A stretch of DNA of 64,000 nucleotides from Rhodococcus sp. 14-1411-2a (GTDB lineage: Bacteria > Actinomycetota > Actinomycetes > Mycobacteriales > Mycobacteriaceae). The DNA is taken from contig NZ_NPGA01000020.1 of NCBI RefSeq assembly GCF_002259485.1, forward strand, positions 842,360 through 906,359, in the 5' to 3' direction. Within the stretch, counting starts at the first letter, position 1; the number at the start of each line of letters is the position of its first letter. A program made the position numbers and the translations under genes. Positions 23,171 to 31,814 of the stretch are shown here, piece by piece. Below the pieces are notes generated by a model, which was given only the letters and a program-made list of their open reading frames with translations, made no database searches and was not told the origin of the DNA.

Positions 23171-24472
23171 TCACAACGAAACGCGGTCACCCGAGCGACG
23201 CAGGCTCTTGGCCTGACGCTTGGCTTCCTTCTTGGCGTTGCGCAAGCTCACGCGTGCCTCTTGCATTGCCGAACGCAGACCTCGGCGCTGCCCGGTGAGC
23301 GGATCGATTCGAAGCGCGTGGACGGTAGGCGAATCGCCCTCCCGCCATCGTCGCTCGGACGACGTCTCGGGAGCGTTGTCGGACGTGGCGCGCAGCCACG
23401 AGTCGGGCAGCGACAGCTTGTGGATGGTCCGCAGCGCCAGCAAGTACTGCTTGCCGAGTGATCCTGTGGTGTACGGCAGATCGTACTTCTCGCACAGAGC
23501 GTGCACCTTCTCGGCGATCTCCGAGTACCTGTTGCTCGGCAGATCCGGGAACATGTGGTGCTCGATCTGGTAGCAGAGGTTGCCGCTCATGAAGGCCATG
23601 ACCGGACCGGCCTCGAAATTGGCACTACCCAGCATCTGACGCAGGTACCACTCGGGGCGTGTCTCGGTCTCGAACTGCCCGATCGTGAACTTCTCGGCGC
23701 CGTCGGGGAAGTGACCGCAGAAGATCACCGCGTAGGCCCACAGATTACGGACCAGGTTGGCCGTCGCGTTGGCGGTCAACGTGGACTTCCAGGCCGGGCC
23801 GGACAGTGCTGGGAACAGGACGAAATCCTTGCCGACCTGCTTGGCGATCTTGCGCGCGAAGGCTCGGCTCGCCGGAGACTTCAGCAGACCCTTCTGGTCC
23901 TCGCCGTCCAGCTGCTTCTGCGCGTCGTAATCGTGCAGCGCGATGCCCCACTCGAAGGTGGTGGCCAGCACGATGTTGGCAAGCGGCTGAACGAGATTGA
24001 TCGGCTTCCACGGCTCGTCACGGGTCATGCGCAGAATGCCGAAGCCGATGTCGTCGTCCATGCCGACGATGTTGGTGTAGGTGTGGTGCGAGTAGTTGTG
24101 GGCTCGCTTCCACTGCTCGGACGGCCCGGTCTGGTCCCACTCCCACGAGGTGGAATGGATCTCCGGATCGTTCATCCAGTCCCATTGCCCGTGCATCACA
24201 TTGTGACCGAGCTCCATGTTCTCGATGATCTTGGCGACACTGAGCATCGCTGTGCCGGCGATCCACGCCGGCCGATACTTGCTGCCGAGCAGCACCGCGC
24301 GGCCGCCGAGCTCCAGCAACCTCTGCAGTCTGATGGTCCGACGGATGTATGCGGCATCGCGCTCGCCACGGCTGTCTTCGACGTCTCTACGAATCGAATC
24401 CAGTTCGCGACCGAACGCTTCCATGTCCGCTTCGCTGAGATGAGCGAACTCTTTGATGTCGGTGATGGCCAC
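23171..24472 (-). CDS. Fatty-acid desaturase 2 (DesA3-like paralogue)
   Basis: A 433-residue paralogue of desaturase 1. The same three histidine boxes are present (HNVMH, HNYSHH, QIEHH), and long stretches such as GTAMLSVAKIIENMELGHNV are nearly identical between the two, so they arose by duplication. The C-terminus is longer and highly basic (KKEAKRQAKSLRRSGDRV). GTG at 24472 is preferred because GGAGGA lies six bases before it. The two enzymes may differ in chain-length or position specificity; the sequence cannot say which. Confidence 0.94.
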   Translation of the reverse strand: MAITDIKEFAHLSEADMEAFGRELDSIRRDVEDSRGERDAAYIRRTIRLQRLLELGGRAVLLGSKYRPAWIAGTAMLSVAKIIENMELGHNVMHGQWDWMNDPEIHSTSWEWDQTGPSEQWKRAHNYSHHTYTNIVGMDDDIGFGILRMTRDEPWKPINLVQPLANIVLATTFEWGIALHDYDAQKQLDGEDQKGLLKSPASRAFARKIAKQVGKDFVLFPALSGPAWKSTLTANATANLVRNLWAYAVIFCGHFPDGAEKFTIGQFETETRPEWYLRQMLGSANFEAGPVMAFMSGNLCYQIEHHMFPDLPSNRYSEIAEKVHALCEKYDLPYTTGSLGKQYLLALRTIHKLSLPDSWLRATSDNAPETSSERRWREGDSPTVHALRIDPLTGQRRGLRSAMQEARVSLRNAKKEAKRQAKSLRRSGDRVSL

Positions 24473-24526
24473 CGGGTCCTCCAACAGTTGAGTGCAGTGC
24501 CCGAAATATCGGGTTTCGACGTGGGC

Positions 24527-24545
24527 AACCTACGTAAGCGTAACC
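24527..24545. promoter_or_regulatory. Operator copy B of the desaturase regulon
   Basis: AACCTACGTAAGCGTAACC. Read on the minus strand it gives GGTTACGCTTACGTAGGTT, which differs from copy C at two of 19 bases. It lies 55-73 bases upstream of desaturase 2. Confidence 0.8.
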
Positions 24546-24580
24546 GAACAGTCTGAGAAGGCAGTGTGCGAGAAACAGAC

Positions 24581-25708
24581 CTACAGTTCCAATGTGCAGT
24601 CGCCCGCAGCTGCGGAAATGCACGTCTGGACGCGGTCGCCCTCGCTGTGTTCCTTACCGGAACGCAGGTCGATCACATGCCCCGAAGTCAACGGCACCAC
24701 ACATGTCTGGCAGATACCCATCCGGCAGCCGAACGGCATCTGAACTCCGACGTTCTCGCCTGCTTCGAGCAGACTGGTCGCGCCGTCGACAGTGGTCTTC
24801 TTGTCCGACTTGGAGAACGTGACGGTGCCGCCGGCACCGGAGGTATCGGCGCGCGAGATCTCGAACCGCTCCAGATGAAGCCGGTCCTCGATTCCCTCTC
24901 GCTTCCAGGTCTTCTCGATCTCCTCGAGCAGTGCTGCCGGTCCACACGCCCAGGTGTCGCGCGTGCGCCAGTCGGGGTAGAGCTCGTCGAGCGAGGCGAG
25001 TGCGAACTTGCCGTCCGATCGTGTCAGCTGCACATGCGAGGTGAAGTTCGGATGCGATTTCTCGAGCGCAGCGATCTCGGCCGCGAACATGACTTCGTCC
25101 TCGGTCGGTGCCGAGTGGATGTGCACGGTGTCGGGCATGTCGCCGTGGCGATCCAGGGCCCGCAGCATCGAGATGATCGGGGTGATGCCGCTACCGGCCG
25201 TGACGAACAGGATCTTGTTCGGCGGCGGCACGGGCAGCGCGAAATTGCCCTTCGGGGCGGCCAGCCGAACGATGGTCCCCTGCGGCACACCGCCGACCAG
25301 ATGCGAGGAGAGGAAGCCTTCCGGCATCGCCTTGACGGTGATGGAGATCAGCTTGTCTTCCCAGTTCGGCGGGGAGGTCAACGAGTACGACCGCCAGTGC
25401 CATCGCCCGCCGAGGTGCAACCCGATCCCAATGTACTGACCGGGCCGGTAGTCGAAATTGAAGCCCCAACCCGGCTGAATCACCAGGGTCACCGCCGTGG
25501 CGGTCTCCTTCTCCACTCGCACGATGCGGCCGCGGAGTTCGCGTGCCGACCACAGAGGATTCGCGAGATGAAGGTAGTCGTCGGGCAACAAGGGGGTGGT
25601 GATGCGGGTGAAGGCACCACGCACCATGTTCAGTCTCGGACGCTTGGGGGCCGATACTCCGGCCGCCGGAGCCTCCAGCCACTTCTTCAGATCCATCGGG
25701 TGTTCCAT
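24581..25708 (-). CDS. Ferredoxin reductase-type electron donor for the desaturases
   Basis: A 375-residue flavin/iron-sulfur oxidoreductase. An FAD-binding domain (RWHWRSYSLTSPP) and an NAD(P)-binding domain (LFVTAGSGITPIISML, WACGPAALLEEI) are followed by a plant-type [2Fe-2S] domain (GCRMGICQTC with the distal Cys in VQTCISAA). It passes electrons from NAD(P)H to the desaturases and matches Rv3230c, which serves DesA3 in M. tuberculosis. Two starts are possible four codons apart (25708 or 25696). The operator lies 39-57 bases upstream. Confidence 0.94.
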   Translation of the reverse strand: MEHPMDLKKWLEAPAAGVSAPKRPRLNMVRGAFTRITTPLLPDDYLHLANPLWSARELRGRIVRVEKETATAVTLVIQPGWGFNFDYRPGQYIGIGLHLGGRWHWRSYSLTSPPNWEDKLISITVKAMPEGFLSSHLVGGVPQGTIVRLAAPKGNFALPVPPPNKILFVTAGSGITPIISMLRALDRHGDMPDTVHIHSAPTEDEVMFAAEIAALEKSHPNFTSHVQLTRSDGKFALASLDELYPDWRTRDTWACGPAALLEEIEKTWKREGIEDRLHLERFEISRADTSGAGGTVTFSKSDKKTTVDGATSLLEAGENVGVQMPFGCRMGICQTCVVPLTSGHVIDLRSGKEHSEGDRVQTCISAAAGDCTLEL

Positions 25709-25746
25709 CCCCTCGATCGAGATACTGAACCGCTTGCGGTCATCGA

Positions 25747-25765
25747 GGTTACGCTACCGTAGGTT
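25747..25765. promoter_or_regulatory. Operator copy C of the desaturase regulon
   Basis: GGTTACGCTACCGTAGGTT, with TACG/CGTA arms. It matches copy A at 15 of 18 comparable bases and copy B at 17 of 19. It lies 39-57 bases upstream of the reductase start. Confidence 0.8.
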
Positions 25766-25820
25766 CGGGTTCGGGAACACCTGTGTCGGTGTGAATCGTG
25801 TGCGAACGAACACGACGGAA

Positions 25821-26345
25821 TCACAGCAGTTCGAGCAGAAACGACAACTCTTGCGGGGCGTACCACGCGAGCGTGTGATCCTCGGCATCTCCCAGCACGA
25901 ACTCCGCATCCTCGTCTCCCATGTCCGCGGCATCGACCGCGGCGACGGCCTTGGCGACCGCCGATTCGGCACCTTCGAGATCGACGTGGACCGACGCGAC
26001 CTGATCCATCCGCAACGGCTCTTTGAGGCGGACGACGGCGTCGTCCAGATCGGGACGCAGAGTGGGATCGTCGACATCGGCCGCGATCACCGCCCTCCGA
26101 TACACCACCCCTTCGGCGACTGTCCCGGTGTCGGTCTCGTCGTCGACTGCTGCGGCGATCAAGCGCAGAGAGGCCCGGGCGGCCTCCCCCATCGCCACCT
26201 CGGAGAGCTCCTCGTCGTCGCCGGACGAATAGGCCTCACGCAGTGTCGGTGTCACCGCGAAGGCCGTGCGCGAGACCGGGCTGAACTCGCCCTCCGCCGA
26301 CAGCACTTTCAAGAACTCCAGCGTCGCCGGAACGTAGACACGCAT
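25821..26345 (-). CDS. DUF6912 family protein (Rv3231c-like)
   Basis: A 174-residue protein of unknown function found next to the desaturase reductase in related genomes (Rv3231c position). It has an N-terminal RVYVPATLEFLKVL, an acidic middle and a C-terminal WYAPQELSFLLELL. ATG at 26345 (MRVYVPATL) is chosen over an ATG 15 bases upstream because it begins the conserved block. It follows the WS/DGAT-like gene after 11 bases and is probably in its transcript. I cannot assign a role. Confidence 0.78.
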   Translation of the reverse strand: MRVYVPATLEFLKVLSAEGEFSPVSRTAFAVTPTLREAYSSGDDEELSEVAMGEAARASLRLIAAAVDDETDTGTVAEGVVYRRAVIAADVDDPTLRPDLDDAVVRLKEPLRMDQVASVHVDLEGAESAVAKAVAAVDAADMGDEDAEFVLGDAEDHTLAWYAPQELSFLLELL

Positions 26346-26356
26346 GACAGAAGACC

Positions 26357-27802
26357 TCACACTCTCGATTCGTTACTCGCGTCGACCAACTCTTCCAGCG
26401 CCTCGTGCAGAAGCGCCGTGACGACGTCCACATCGGGCATGGCACCTCGATCTGCATTGAGCCCGAAGAACACGTAGCCGTCGTAGGACGTCAGCCCGAT
26501 GCTCATCGCCTGGTTCTCGAACAGCGGCGACACCGGATACATCTCGAGCATGCGCGCACCGCCCACATACAGCGGGAACTGTGGTCCGGGGGCATTGGTG
26601 ACGATCAGATTGAACACCCGCTGGGACAGCCGACTACCCGCTCGCGCGCCCATCGCGTGCAGGCTCGCAGGCGCGAATCCGGAGATGCGCATCAAGGTCT
26701 GAGCGGTGACGCCGCGACTCTGCTTGGAGTGGGCCTCGGTGGCGTGCGCAATGTGCGAGAGCCGCACCACGGCATTGGATTCACCGACGGGCAGGTCGAC
26801 GAGAAACGACGAGACCTCGCTGCGATCTTCCTCCGTCGCATCGATCGGCCGATCGGCCGCATCTCCGAAACCGACCCGATCGACCGAGACGTACACCGAC
26901 ATGGGCACCATGGCCCGCACCGTGGAGGACGCCGTGACGGGCTCGCCTCGGGAGAGCAACCAATTGCGCAGTGCCCCGGTGACGACAGCGAGCACCACGT
27001 CGTTGATCGAGCAGCCGAACCTGTTGTGCACTCTGCGATAGTCGGCGAGCTCGGTCTTGGCCACCGCGAATCTGCGGTTTCGCGAGATCGGGGCGTTCAG
27101 CGGACTCGACGGCGCGCTCTGGGTCGCGGTGCGCAGCACGGCCGCGACCTTCGCTGCGGCCCGCAGGGCCCCACCCGCGACACCGGCAGCGCCGTGGACC
27201 GCGCCGCGCAGTGCCTCGACGCTCTCCCCCGGACGTACCACCAAGTCGGTGAGAGCATCGATGACCAACGCCGAATCCTTGGGCTCGCGCGCGGGCATCC
27301 AGAGTTCCTCGGCCATCGGCGGCGGATTCTTGCTGGCATCGAGTATGACCTGACCGATGTCGAGCGCGTGTTCACCGTCGACCAGCGCCGAGTGAGACTT
27401 GGTGAAGACGGCGAAACGATTCTTCGACAACCCCTCGACCAGGTACATCTCCCACAGCGGACGGGTGCGATCGAGTGGGCGCGAGGTCAGCCGCGCGATC
27501 AGATCGTGCAGCTGATCGTCCGAACCCGGCTTGGGTAGTGCCGAACGGCGGATGTGGTAGGTGATGTCGAAATCCGCGTCGTCGACCCACACCGGCCTGG
27601 CCAGCCCGAAGGCGACCTCACGCACCTTCTGCCGGTACCGGGGAACCAATGCCAGGCGTTGCTCGACCAACGACAGCAGACGGACGTAGCTGAATCCACT
27701 GCGCGGAGTCCGGAAGATGGCGAGCGACCCGAGGTGCATCGGGCTGCTACTGGCCTCGAGAAAATAGAACGACGCATCCTGCGCTGTCAGCCTGGTCGCC
27801 AT
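26357..27802 (-). CDS. WS/DGAT-like acyltransferase with altered catalytic motif
   Basis: A 481-residue member of the wax-ester synthase/diacylglycerol acyltransferase (Tgs) family, which makes storage lipids from acyl-CoA. The N-terminus (LTAQDASFYFLEASSSPMHL) and the domain order match the family. The catalytic HHxxxDG motif reads HSALVDG near residue 140: the second His, the presumed base, is Ser. I checked the codon on the DNA (TCG). The protein may be inactive, have another base, or have changed function. It lies in the same position as the Rv3233c-Rv3234c Tgs genes. Confidence 0.85.
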   Translation of the reverse strand: MATRLTAQDASFYFLEASSSPMHLGSLAIFRTPRSGFSYVRLLSLVEQRLALVPRYRQKVREVAFGLARPVWVDDADFDITYHIRRSALPKPGSDDQLHDLIARLTSRPLDRTRPLWEMYLVEGLSKNRFAVFTKSHSALVDGEHALDIGQVILDASKNPPPMAEELWMPAREPKDSALVIDALTDLVVRPGESVEALRGAVHGAAGVAGGALRAAAKVAAVLRTATQSAPSSPLNAPISRNRRFAVAKTELADYRRVHNRFGCSINDVVLAVVTGALRNWLLSRGEPVTASSTVRAMVPMSVYVSVDRVGFGDAADRPIDATEEDRSEVSSFLVDLPVGESNAVVRLSHIAHATEAHSKQSRGVTAQTLMRISGFAPASLHAMGARAGSRLSQRVFNLIVTNAPGPQFPLYVGGARMLEMYPVSPLFENQAMSIGLTSYDGYVFFGLNADRGAMPDVDVVTALLHEALEELVDASNESRV

Positions 27803-27930
27803 CGCGTGTTCCAGTCCCCGTCCTCGCGTGAAGTACGCGCCGATTCCTGTGGCCGAGCGCGCAGTGTGCTCGAACCTAGAGTACGTGGCGGACGAATGTC
27901 GCTCTCGGGGTCGTTCGAGGACCGTGTCGC

Positions 27931-28563
27931 GTGTTGTTCCCGGGTTTCGACGGGAACCGAACGCGCGCTCGGACCGTCAATGTCGGTGTGAGCGTCATCG
28001 AATCGAACGACCCGCCGCACATCGCGGACACCTCGGCCCCGGGCTCGCAACTCCGCGCCGAACATCATTGCTTTCTCTCGCGTGCCGCTCCGTTCGAGCC
28101 GCCGCTCAGCTCCGGTGCCGTGCACACGTGGGATCCAGCGGCGATCACCGATTCGCCGCCCGCCCGACACCGACCCTCCGTGCGCAGCAACCGTTCTCGA
28201 CGGCGCATCGAGCCTCCCGGCCGGCCGACGGTGCCCGCCGATGCGCGCTGGAGTGCCGACCGGGCGATGCGCATGATGATCGAGGTGATCGATCGTCGAC
28301 GCAGCGCAGACCAGCTGTCGCCGTTGTTCACCGCCTCGATGATCGACCTGGTGCGGACCATAGTGCGAAACCCACCGCCAGGAAGGCGACTCGGTTTCGC
28401 CGCAGTGCGTCGAGTGCATGTGGCGTATCAGTCGGATGTCTCGGCGGAGATCTTCGGCTCGTACACTCGCGGCCCACGTATGTTCGCCTTCGCGGGCCGA
28501 ATCGAGCTCGCCATCGACCCGCGCCGCCCCGGGTGGACGGTCACGTCGTTGCGAGTGGGGTGA
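27931..28563 (+). CDS. Rv3235 family protein
   Basis: A 210-residue protein with a Pro/Arg/Ser-rich first half and a conserved second half. The second half holds DRAMRMMIEVIDRRRSADQL and ends in EIFGSYTRGPRMFAFAGRIE plus a short WTVTSLRVG tail. It matches the actinobacterial Rv3235 (DUF6459-type) proteins often found near secA, of unknown function. GTG at 27931 has GAGG ten bases upstream; GTG at 27988 is an alternative. It converges on secA1 with a strong hairpin between them. Confidence 0.72.
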   Translation: MLFPGFDGNRTRARTVNVGVSVIESNDPPHIADTSAPGSQLRAEHHCFLSRAAPFEPPLSSGAVHTWDPAAITDSPPARHRPSVRSNRSRRRIEPPGRPTVPADARWSADRAMRMMIEVIDRRRSADQLSPLFTASMIDLVRTIVRNPPPGRRLGFAAVRRVHVAYQSDVSAEIFGSYTRGPRMFAFAGRIELAIDPRRPGWTVTSLRVG

Positions 28564-28564
28564 G

Positions 28565-28592
28565 GGTCGCGTCGCCCCGCGGCGACGCGACC
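28565..28592. terminator. Bidirectional terminator between Rv3235-like gene and secA1
   Basis: GGTCGCGTCGCC and GGCGACGCGACC form a perfect 12-bp stem around the tetraloop CCGC. It lies between the two convergent stop codons. Confidence 0.8.
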
Positions 28593-28600
28593 GTCGTGTA

Positions 28601-31507
28601 CTACCTCTTGCGCTTGGAGCGAGCTGCCTTCTTGGGGGCCTTGCTCTGAGTTCTCGCCGCCTCGCGACGCTCGCGGCGGGTGCCCTCGGCCGCGGACTCG
28701 CTGCCGGTCGGGGTCGGCCCGGATCGACGAACGGCAGTGCCGCCGCCCTCGGCCGGACCGGAGAAGGTCAGTCTCTGGTCTTCCTGCTCGTCGAGACCCT
28801 TCGCCCGCAGCGCCGAGGGCACCGCAGGAGCAGTAGGTGCCGGAGCGGTGGGTGCGGGAGCCGTCGGTGCAGGTGCCGTCGGTGCAGGTGCTGCGGCGGG
28901 TGTCGCTGCCGGGCGGCCGGAGCCCACCGGAGAGGACAGTCCAGGAGCCACTGCGAGACCTGCAGAGGCTGCCGGACCTGCCGGAGCCGGTGTGGCCTCG
29001 ACCTGCAGGTTGAACAGGAAGCCGACCGACTCCTCCTTCAGGCCGTCGAGCATGCCCTGGAACATGTCGTAGCCCTCACGCTGGTATTCGACCAGCGGGT
29101 CGCGCTGCGCCATCGCGCGCAGGCCGATGCCTTCCTTGAGGTAGTCCATCTCGTAGAGGTGCTCGCGCCACTTGCGGTCGAGAACCGACAGCAGAACTCG
29201 ACGCTCGAGTTCGCGCATTCCGTTCTCGCCGGCGATACCGTCGATCTCGGCCTCGCGCTTGGCGTACGCCGATCGCGCGTCCTCGAGCAGCGCCTCACGC
29301 AATTCGTCGCGGGTCAGGTCGCCCTTCTCGCCGTCCTCGTTCTCGCCGGAGAGGACCTTGTGGTCGATTCCCACCGGGTAGAGAGTCTTCAGCGCGGTCC
29401 AGAGCTGTTCCAGATCCCAGTCCTCGACGTAGCCCTCGACGGTGGCACCGTCGACGTAGGCGGTGATCACGTCGGTGATCATGCCCTCGACCTGGCCCTC
29501 CATGTCCGCACCTTCGAGGATGCGGCGGCGCTCCTCGTAGATGACGGTGCGCTGCTGGTTCATCACCTCGTCGTACTTGAGAACGTTCTTGCGGATCTCG
29601 AAGTTCTGCTGCTCCACCTGCGTCTGAGCACTCTTGATGGCCTTGGACACCATCTTGGCTTCGATCGGGACGTCGTCGGGCAGGTTGAGCCGAGTCATGA
29701 TCGATTCGAGTGCGCCGCCGTTGAATCGACGCATCAACTCGTCGCCGAGAGAGAGGTAGAAACGCGATTCGCCCGGGTCACCCTGACGACCGGAGCGGCC
29801 TCGCAGCTGGTTGTCGATGCGGCGCGAATCGTGCCGTTCGGTACCGAGGACGTACAGCCCACCGGCCTCGCGCACGGTATCGGCATCGGCCTTGACCTGC
29901 GCCTTGACCTCTTCCAGCGCAGGCTCCCAGGCGGCCTCGTATTCCTCGGGGGTCTCGACCGGGTCCAAGCCCTGCTTCCGGAGCTTCAGGTCGGCGAGGA
30001 TGTCCGGGTTGCCGCCGAGCACGACGTCGGTACCACGACCGGCCATGTTGGTCGCGACGGTCACCGCGCCCTGCCGGCCCGCCTCGGCGATGATCGTCGC
30101 TTCCTGCTCGTGGAACTTCGCGTTCAACACGTTGTGTGCGACGCCGCGCTTGGTGAACTGCTTCGACAGGTACTCCGAGCGCTCGACGCTCGTCGTGCCG
30201 ATGAGGACCGGCTGGCCCTTGCCGTGCCGCTCGACGACGTCGTCGACGACCGCGTCGAACTTGGCCTCTTCGGTCTTGTAGATCAGGTCGCCGTTGTCCA
30301 CTCGAACCATCGGACGGTTCGTCGGAATCGGAATGACGCCCAGACCGTAGATCTGGTGGAGCTCGGCGGCCTCGGTCTCGGCGGTACCGGTCATGCCGGA
30401 GAGCTTGTCGTAGAGGCGGAAGTAGTTCTGCAGCGTGATCGTGGCCAGAGTCTGGTTCTCGGCCTTGATCTCCACCTTCTCCTTGGCCTCGATCGCCTGG
30501 TGCATGCCCTCGTTGTAGCGGCGTCCCACCAGGATGCGGCCGGTGAACTCGTCGACGATGATGACCTCGCCGTCGCGAACGATGTAGTCCTTGTCCTTGG
30601 TGTAGAGCTCTTTGGCCTTGATCGCGTTGTTGAGGTAGTTCACCAGCGGTGAGTTGGCGGCCTCGTACAGATTGTCGATGCCGAGCTGATCCTCGACCAG
30701 TTCGACGCCTGCCTCGTGCACACCGATGGTCCGCTTGCGGATGTCGACCTCGTAGTGGGTGTCGACCTTGAGCATCGGCGCGATACGGGCGAACTCGCCG
30801 TACCACTTGCTCGACGCATCGGCCGGTCCCGAGATGATCAGCGGCGTACGGGCCTCGTCGATGAGGATGGAGTCGACCTCGTCGACGACGGCGAAGTTGT
30901 GGCCGCGCTGCACGAGATCGTCGAGCGAGTGCGTCATGTTGTCGCGCAGGTAGTCGAAACCGAACTCGTTGTTGGTGCCGTAAGTGATGTCCGCGGCGTA
31001 CGCGGCGCGGCGTTCCACCGGGGTCATGCCGGAGAGGATCACGTCGACCGAGAGACCGAGGAAGCGGTGCACGCGGCCCATCCACTCCGAGTCGCGCTTG
31101 GCGAGGTAGTCGTTGACCGTCACCACGTGCACACCCTCGCCGGAGATGGCATTGAGGTAAGCCGGGAGAACACACGTCAGTGTCTTGCCCTCACCGGTCT
31201 TCATCTCGGCGATGTTGCCGAAGTGCAGAGCGGCACCGCCCATGACCTGTACGTCGAAGTGCCGCTGCGACAGCACTCTCCAGGACGCCTCACGGGCCAC
31301 GGCGAAGGCCTCGGGCAGGAGCTGATCCAGGGTCTCGCCTGCGGAGTACCGCTCCTTGAACTCCGCGGTCTTGCCGCGCAGTTCGTCGTCGGAGAGGCTC
31401 TCGACTTCCGAAGACAGGGTCGAGACGTGGTCGGCGATGCTCTTGAGCCGCTTGACCATGCGACCTTCACCGACACGGAGCAGCTTGGAAAACGACAGCG
31501 ACGGCAC
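28601..31507 (-). CDS. secA: SecA1 preprotein translocase ATPase
   Basis: A 968-residue housekeeping SecA. It starts VPSLSFSKLLRVGEGRMVKR, with nucleotide-binding motifs EMKTGEGKTLT, VVDEVDSILIDEARTPL and a second domain with GRSGRQGDPGESRFYLSLGDE. SecA drives export through SecYEG. GTG at 31507 matches the family start. The C-terminal 130 residues are a low-complexity Ala/Pro/Thr linker and a basic end (APKKAARSKRKR) in place of the usual zinc-binding tail. It stands alone; its upstream region holds only an unassigned 300-base gap. Confidence 0.97.
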   Translation of the reverse strand: MPSLSFSKLLRVGEGRMVKRLKSIADHVSTLSSEVESLSDDELRGKTAEFKERYSAGETLDQLLPEAFAVAREASWRVLSQRHFDVQVMGGAALHFGNIAEMKTGEGKTLTCVLPAYLNAISGEGVHVVTVNDYLAKRDSEWMGRVHRFLGLSVDVILSGMTPVERRAAYAADITYGTNNEFGFDYLRDNMTHSLDDLVQRGHNFAVVDEVDSILIDEARTPLIISGPADASSKWYGEFARIAPMLKVDTHYEVDIRKRTIGVHEAGVELVEDQLGIDNLYEAANSPLVNYLNNAIKAKELYTKDKDYIVRDGEVIIVDEFTGRILVGRRYNEGMHQAIEAKEKVEIKAENQTLATITLQNYFRLYDKLSGMTGTAETEAAELHQIYGLGVIPIPTNRPMVRVDNGDLIYKTEEAKFDAVVDDVVERHGKGQPVLIGTTSVERSEYLSKQFTKRGVAHNVLNAKFHEQEATIIAEAGRQGAVTVATNMAGRGTDVVLGGNPDILADLKLRKQGLDPVETPEEYEAAWEPALEEVKAQVKADADTVREAGGLYVLGTERHDSRRIDNQLRGRSGRQGDPGESRFYLSLGDELMRRFNGGALESIMTRLNLPDDVPIEAKMVSKAIKSAQTQVEQQNFEIRKNVLKYDEVMNQQRTVIYEERRRILEGADMEGQVEGMITDVITAYVDGATVEGYVEDWDLEQLWTALKTLYPVGIDHKVLSGENEDGEKGDLTRDELREALLEDARSAYAKREAEIDGIAGENGMRELERRVLLSVLDRKWREHLYEMDYLKEGIGLRAMAQRDPLVEYQREGYDMFQGMLDGLKEESVGFLFNLQVEATPAPAGPAASAGLAVAPGLSSPVGSGRPAATPAAAPAPTAPAPTAPAPTAPAPTAPAVPSALRAKGLDEQEDQRLTFSGPAEGGGTAVRRSGPTPTGSESAAEGTRRERREAARTQSKAPKKAARSKRKR
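28831..28890 (-). repeat. Four 15-bp tandem units inside secA1
   Basis: Units at 28831, 28846, 28861 and 28876, the last two identical (CCGTCGGTGCAGGTG), encode repeated Pro-Ala-Pro-Thr-Ala in the SecA tail. In-frame slippage here would change linker length only. Confidence 0.85.
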
Positions 31508-31814
31508 GGGCTTTCTCGTCCTCGATCCTCGGTTCACGGGTATTGGTACGAACAACACTGCATACTGCACGAGCTCACGGGTTCGTCACCACGACATCTG
31601 CGCGGCGGGTAACCCGAACGCGTCCATGGTAGGCGGTGTCGCTGTGAACCCGGCAGCCCGACTATCGGTCGTCGGAGATCGCCGGTCGGCCATTCGGACA
31701 ACACCGACACAGCACTGCAGGCTCGACGTGGGGATCGAGTCTCCGGCGTCGAGCCTGCAGCGGTGAAAAGATTTCACGGACGGCGAACGTGTCGAACCGT
31801 CCCGATCGGTCCGG
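31508..31814. other. Intergenic region between hpf 3' end and secA1
   Basis: About 307 bases without a gene. It must hold the secA1 promoter, which I could not pick with confidence, and two hairpins that follow hpf: GTGAAA-AGA-TTTCAC at 31763-31777 and the long one described next. No small reading frame here has a ribosome site. Confidence 0.6.
31715..31760 (-). terminator. Long hairpin downstream of hpf
   Basis: CTGCAGGCTCGACG (31715-31728) and CGTCGAGCCTGCAG (31747-31760) are perfect 14-bp arms around an 18-base loop that can pair internally. It sits 55 bases after the hpf stop, without a clear U-tract, so it may be a terminator or an RNA 3'-end stabiliser. Confidence 0.55.

Noticed and set aside
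31586..31777. A 63-codon minus-strand gene between hpf and secA1
   Set aside because: It has no ribosome site and would run through both hairpins.
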